Part shown: piece after piece, positions 13,378-14,049 of the stretch
Layout: every line of letters starts with the position of its first letter
How positions within the stretch are numbered: the first letter of the stretch is position 1
Assembly: GCA_023398295.1 (NCBI GenBank)
Contig: JAEWSL010000008.1
Span: 1 to 14,049, forward strand
Reading direction: 5' to 3'
Length of the DNA stretch: 14,049 nt
From: Elusimicrobiota bacterium
GTDB lineage: Bacteria > Elusimicrobiota > Elusimicrobia > Elusimicrobiales > Elusimicrobiaceae
Program-made: the position numbers and the translations under genes
Notes under the pieces: model-generated
The model's input: the letters and a program-made list of their open reading frames with translations, nothing else
Told to the model about the DNA's origin: nothing
Databases searched by the model: none

Positions 13378-14049
13378 TTACTCGGGAAAGACTTCGCCCA
13401 AAATCATTTTTGCGGCTCTCTGGGCCACGCCGCGTTCGCCCAATTCTTTGCGTATTTTAAGCAGGTTTTGGCGCATATCGGTATATTTCTTCTCATTGCC
13501 TAAGACGGAGCAGACTTCTTTTGAAATTGCCTCGGTATTTGCGTCTTTTTGTATAAATTCTTTCACTATTTCTTTTCCGCTTAAAATATTTACCAGCGAT
13601 ATATAAGGCACTTTTATTATCATTTTTGCTATCTGGTATATCGTCCAGGAAGTTTTATATACCACTATCATCGGCAGGCCCAGCAGCGCGTTTTCAAGCG
13701 TGGCTGTGCCCGAGCAGGTAATTACAAAATCCATATCGCTTCTTTTGGAATAATTGTTTTCGCGCGTTATGGTAAAATCCAGCGGTTCATTTGTGCCCAG
13801 GAGCTCGTAGATATCTTTATCGGCCAATTCGGGCACTGCAAAGAAGAAGGCTTTTGCGTTTGGAAAAGAACGTTTTATCTCCAAAAACGACTTATAAAAC
13901 AATTTGGTATGCTTTATAATTTCACGCGGGCGGCTGCCGGGCAGAAGGCCGATTTTCCATTCTTTTAATCTGCCGCCTTCGTAGGTTTTAGGTTTTTCCT
14001 GCGGGATTAAATCCAAAAGCGGATTGCCCAAAAACACGGCGTCCCCGCC
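13378..14049 (-). CDS. lpxB: Lipid-A-disaccharide synthase, N-terminus beyond the window edge
   Basis: Partial: 223 codons of the C-terminal part, open to the window edge. LpxB joins UDP-2,3-diacylglucosamine and lipid X to form the lipid A disaccharide at the inner membrane. Family segments visible are VFLGNPLLD near the start of this part, IGLLPGSRPREI (nucleotide-binding region), ITCSGTATLENALLGLPMIVVYK, and PYISLVNILSGKEIVKEF, the typical LpxB tail. The GTG at 14037 is an internal valine, not a start, as the conserved GNPLLD loop falls mid-protein in LpxB. It implies an LPS-bearing outer membrane. rel follows 157 bases downstream on the same strand without an evident terminator between them. 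Confidence 0.94.
   Translation of the reverse strand, partial: GGDAVFLGNPLLDLIPQEKPKTYEGGRLKEWKIGLLPGSRPREIIKHTKLFYKSFLEIKRSFPNAKAFFFAVPELADKDIYELLGTNEPLDFTITRENNYSKRSDMDFVITCSGTATLENALLGLPMIVVYKTSWTIYQIAKMIIKVPYISLVNILSGKEIVKEFIQKDANTEAISKEVCSVLGNEKKYTDMRQNLLKIRKELGERGVAQRAAKMILGEVFPE

Overview
The window holds ordinary chromosomal genes of a Gram-negative anaerobe with moderate GC. The Gram-negative call rests on lpxB (lipid A synthesis). The anaerobic call rests on a class III, oxygen-sensitive ribonucleotide reductase with its radical-SAM activase. Protein style and gene mix recall Elusimicrobiota, but that placement is a low-confidence impression, not a database result.

Layout. Bases 1-2174 (minus strand) carry a partial DUF4912-type protein gene and threonine synthase. 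A 295-bp divergent intergenic region (2175-2469) holds a promoter for each side and a long imperfect palindrome with DnaA-box-like sequences. Bases 2470-6887 (plus strand) form a likely operon: nrdD large part, a 65-residue free-standing glycyl-radical protein, nrdG and a short uvrC. It ends tail-to-tail, with a 4-base overlap, on a minus-strand series. In transcription order that series is partial lpxB, a short rel (ppGpp synthetase/hydrolase), a small zinc-ribbon membrane protein, a 520-bp gene-free stretch with two related palindromes, a membrane-anchored coiled-coil protein, a strong terminator, an LtaS-type sulfatase-fold membrane enzyme, and a CPA1 cation/proton antiporter.

The standout is the anaerobic ribonucleotide reductase. 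The large NrdD chain has its ATP-cone, active-site region and four-Cys zinc ribbon, but stops just before the glycyl-radical loop. That loop (RVVGYL and its flank) lies on a separate 65-residue ORF downstream, with its own strong AGGAGG site. The large chain ends, and the small protein begins, with a short heptad-patterned helix, which suggests the halves dock by a coiled coil. This would be a split class III RNR, comparable in concept to the free glycyl-radical protein GrcA/YfiD that serves pyruvate formate-lyase.

Other points: three minus-strand genes lack a Shine-Dalgarno site and have a -10-like hexamer 6-7 bases before the ATG, suggesting leaderless mRNAs. Rel and UvrC both lack the usual C-terminal domains. 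A 49-bp direct repeat lies between lpxB and rel. I found no tRNA, rRNA, CRISPR array, insertion sequence or phage gene.
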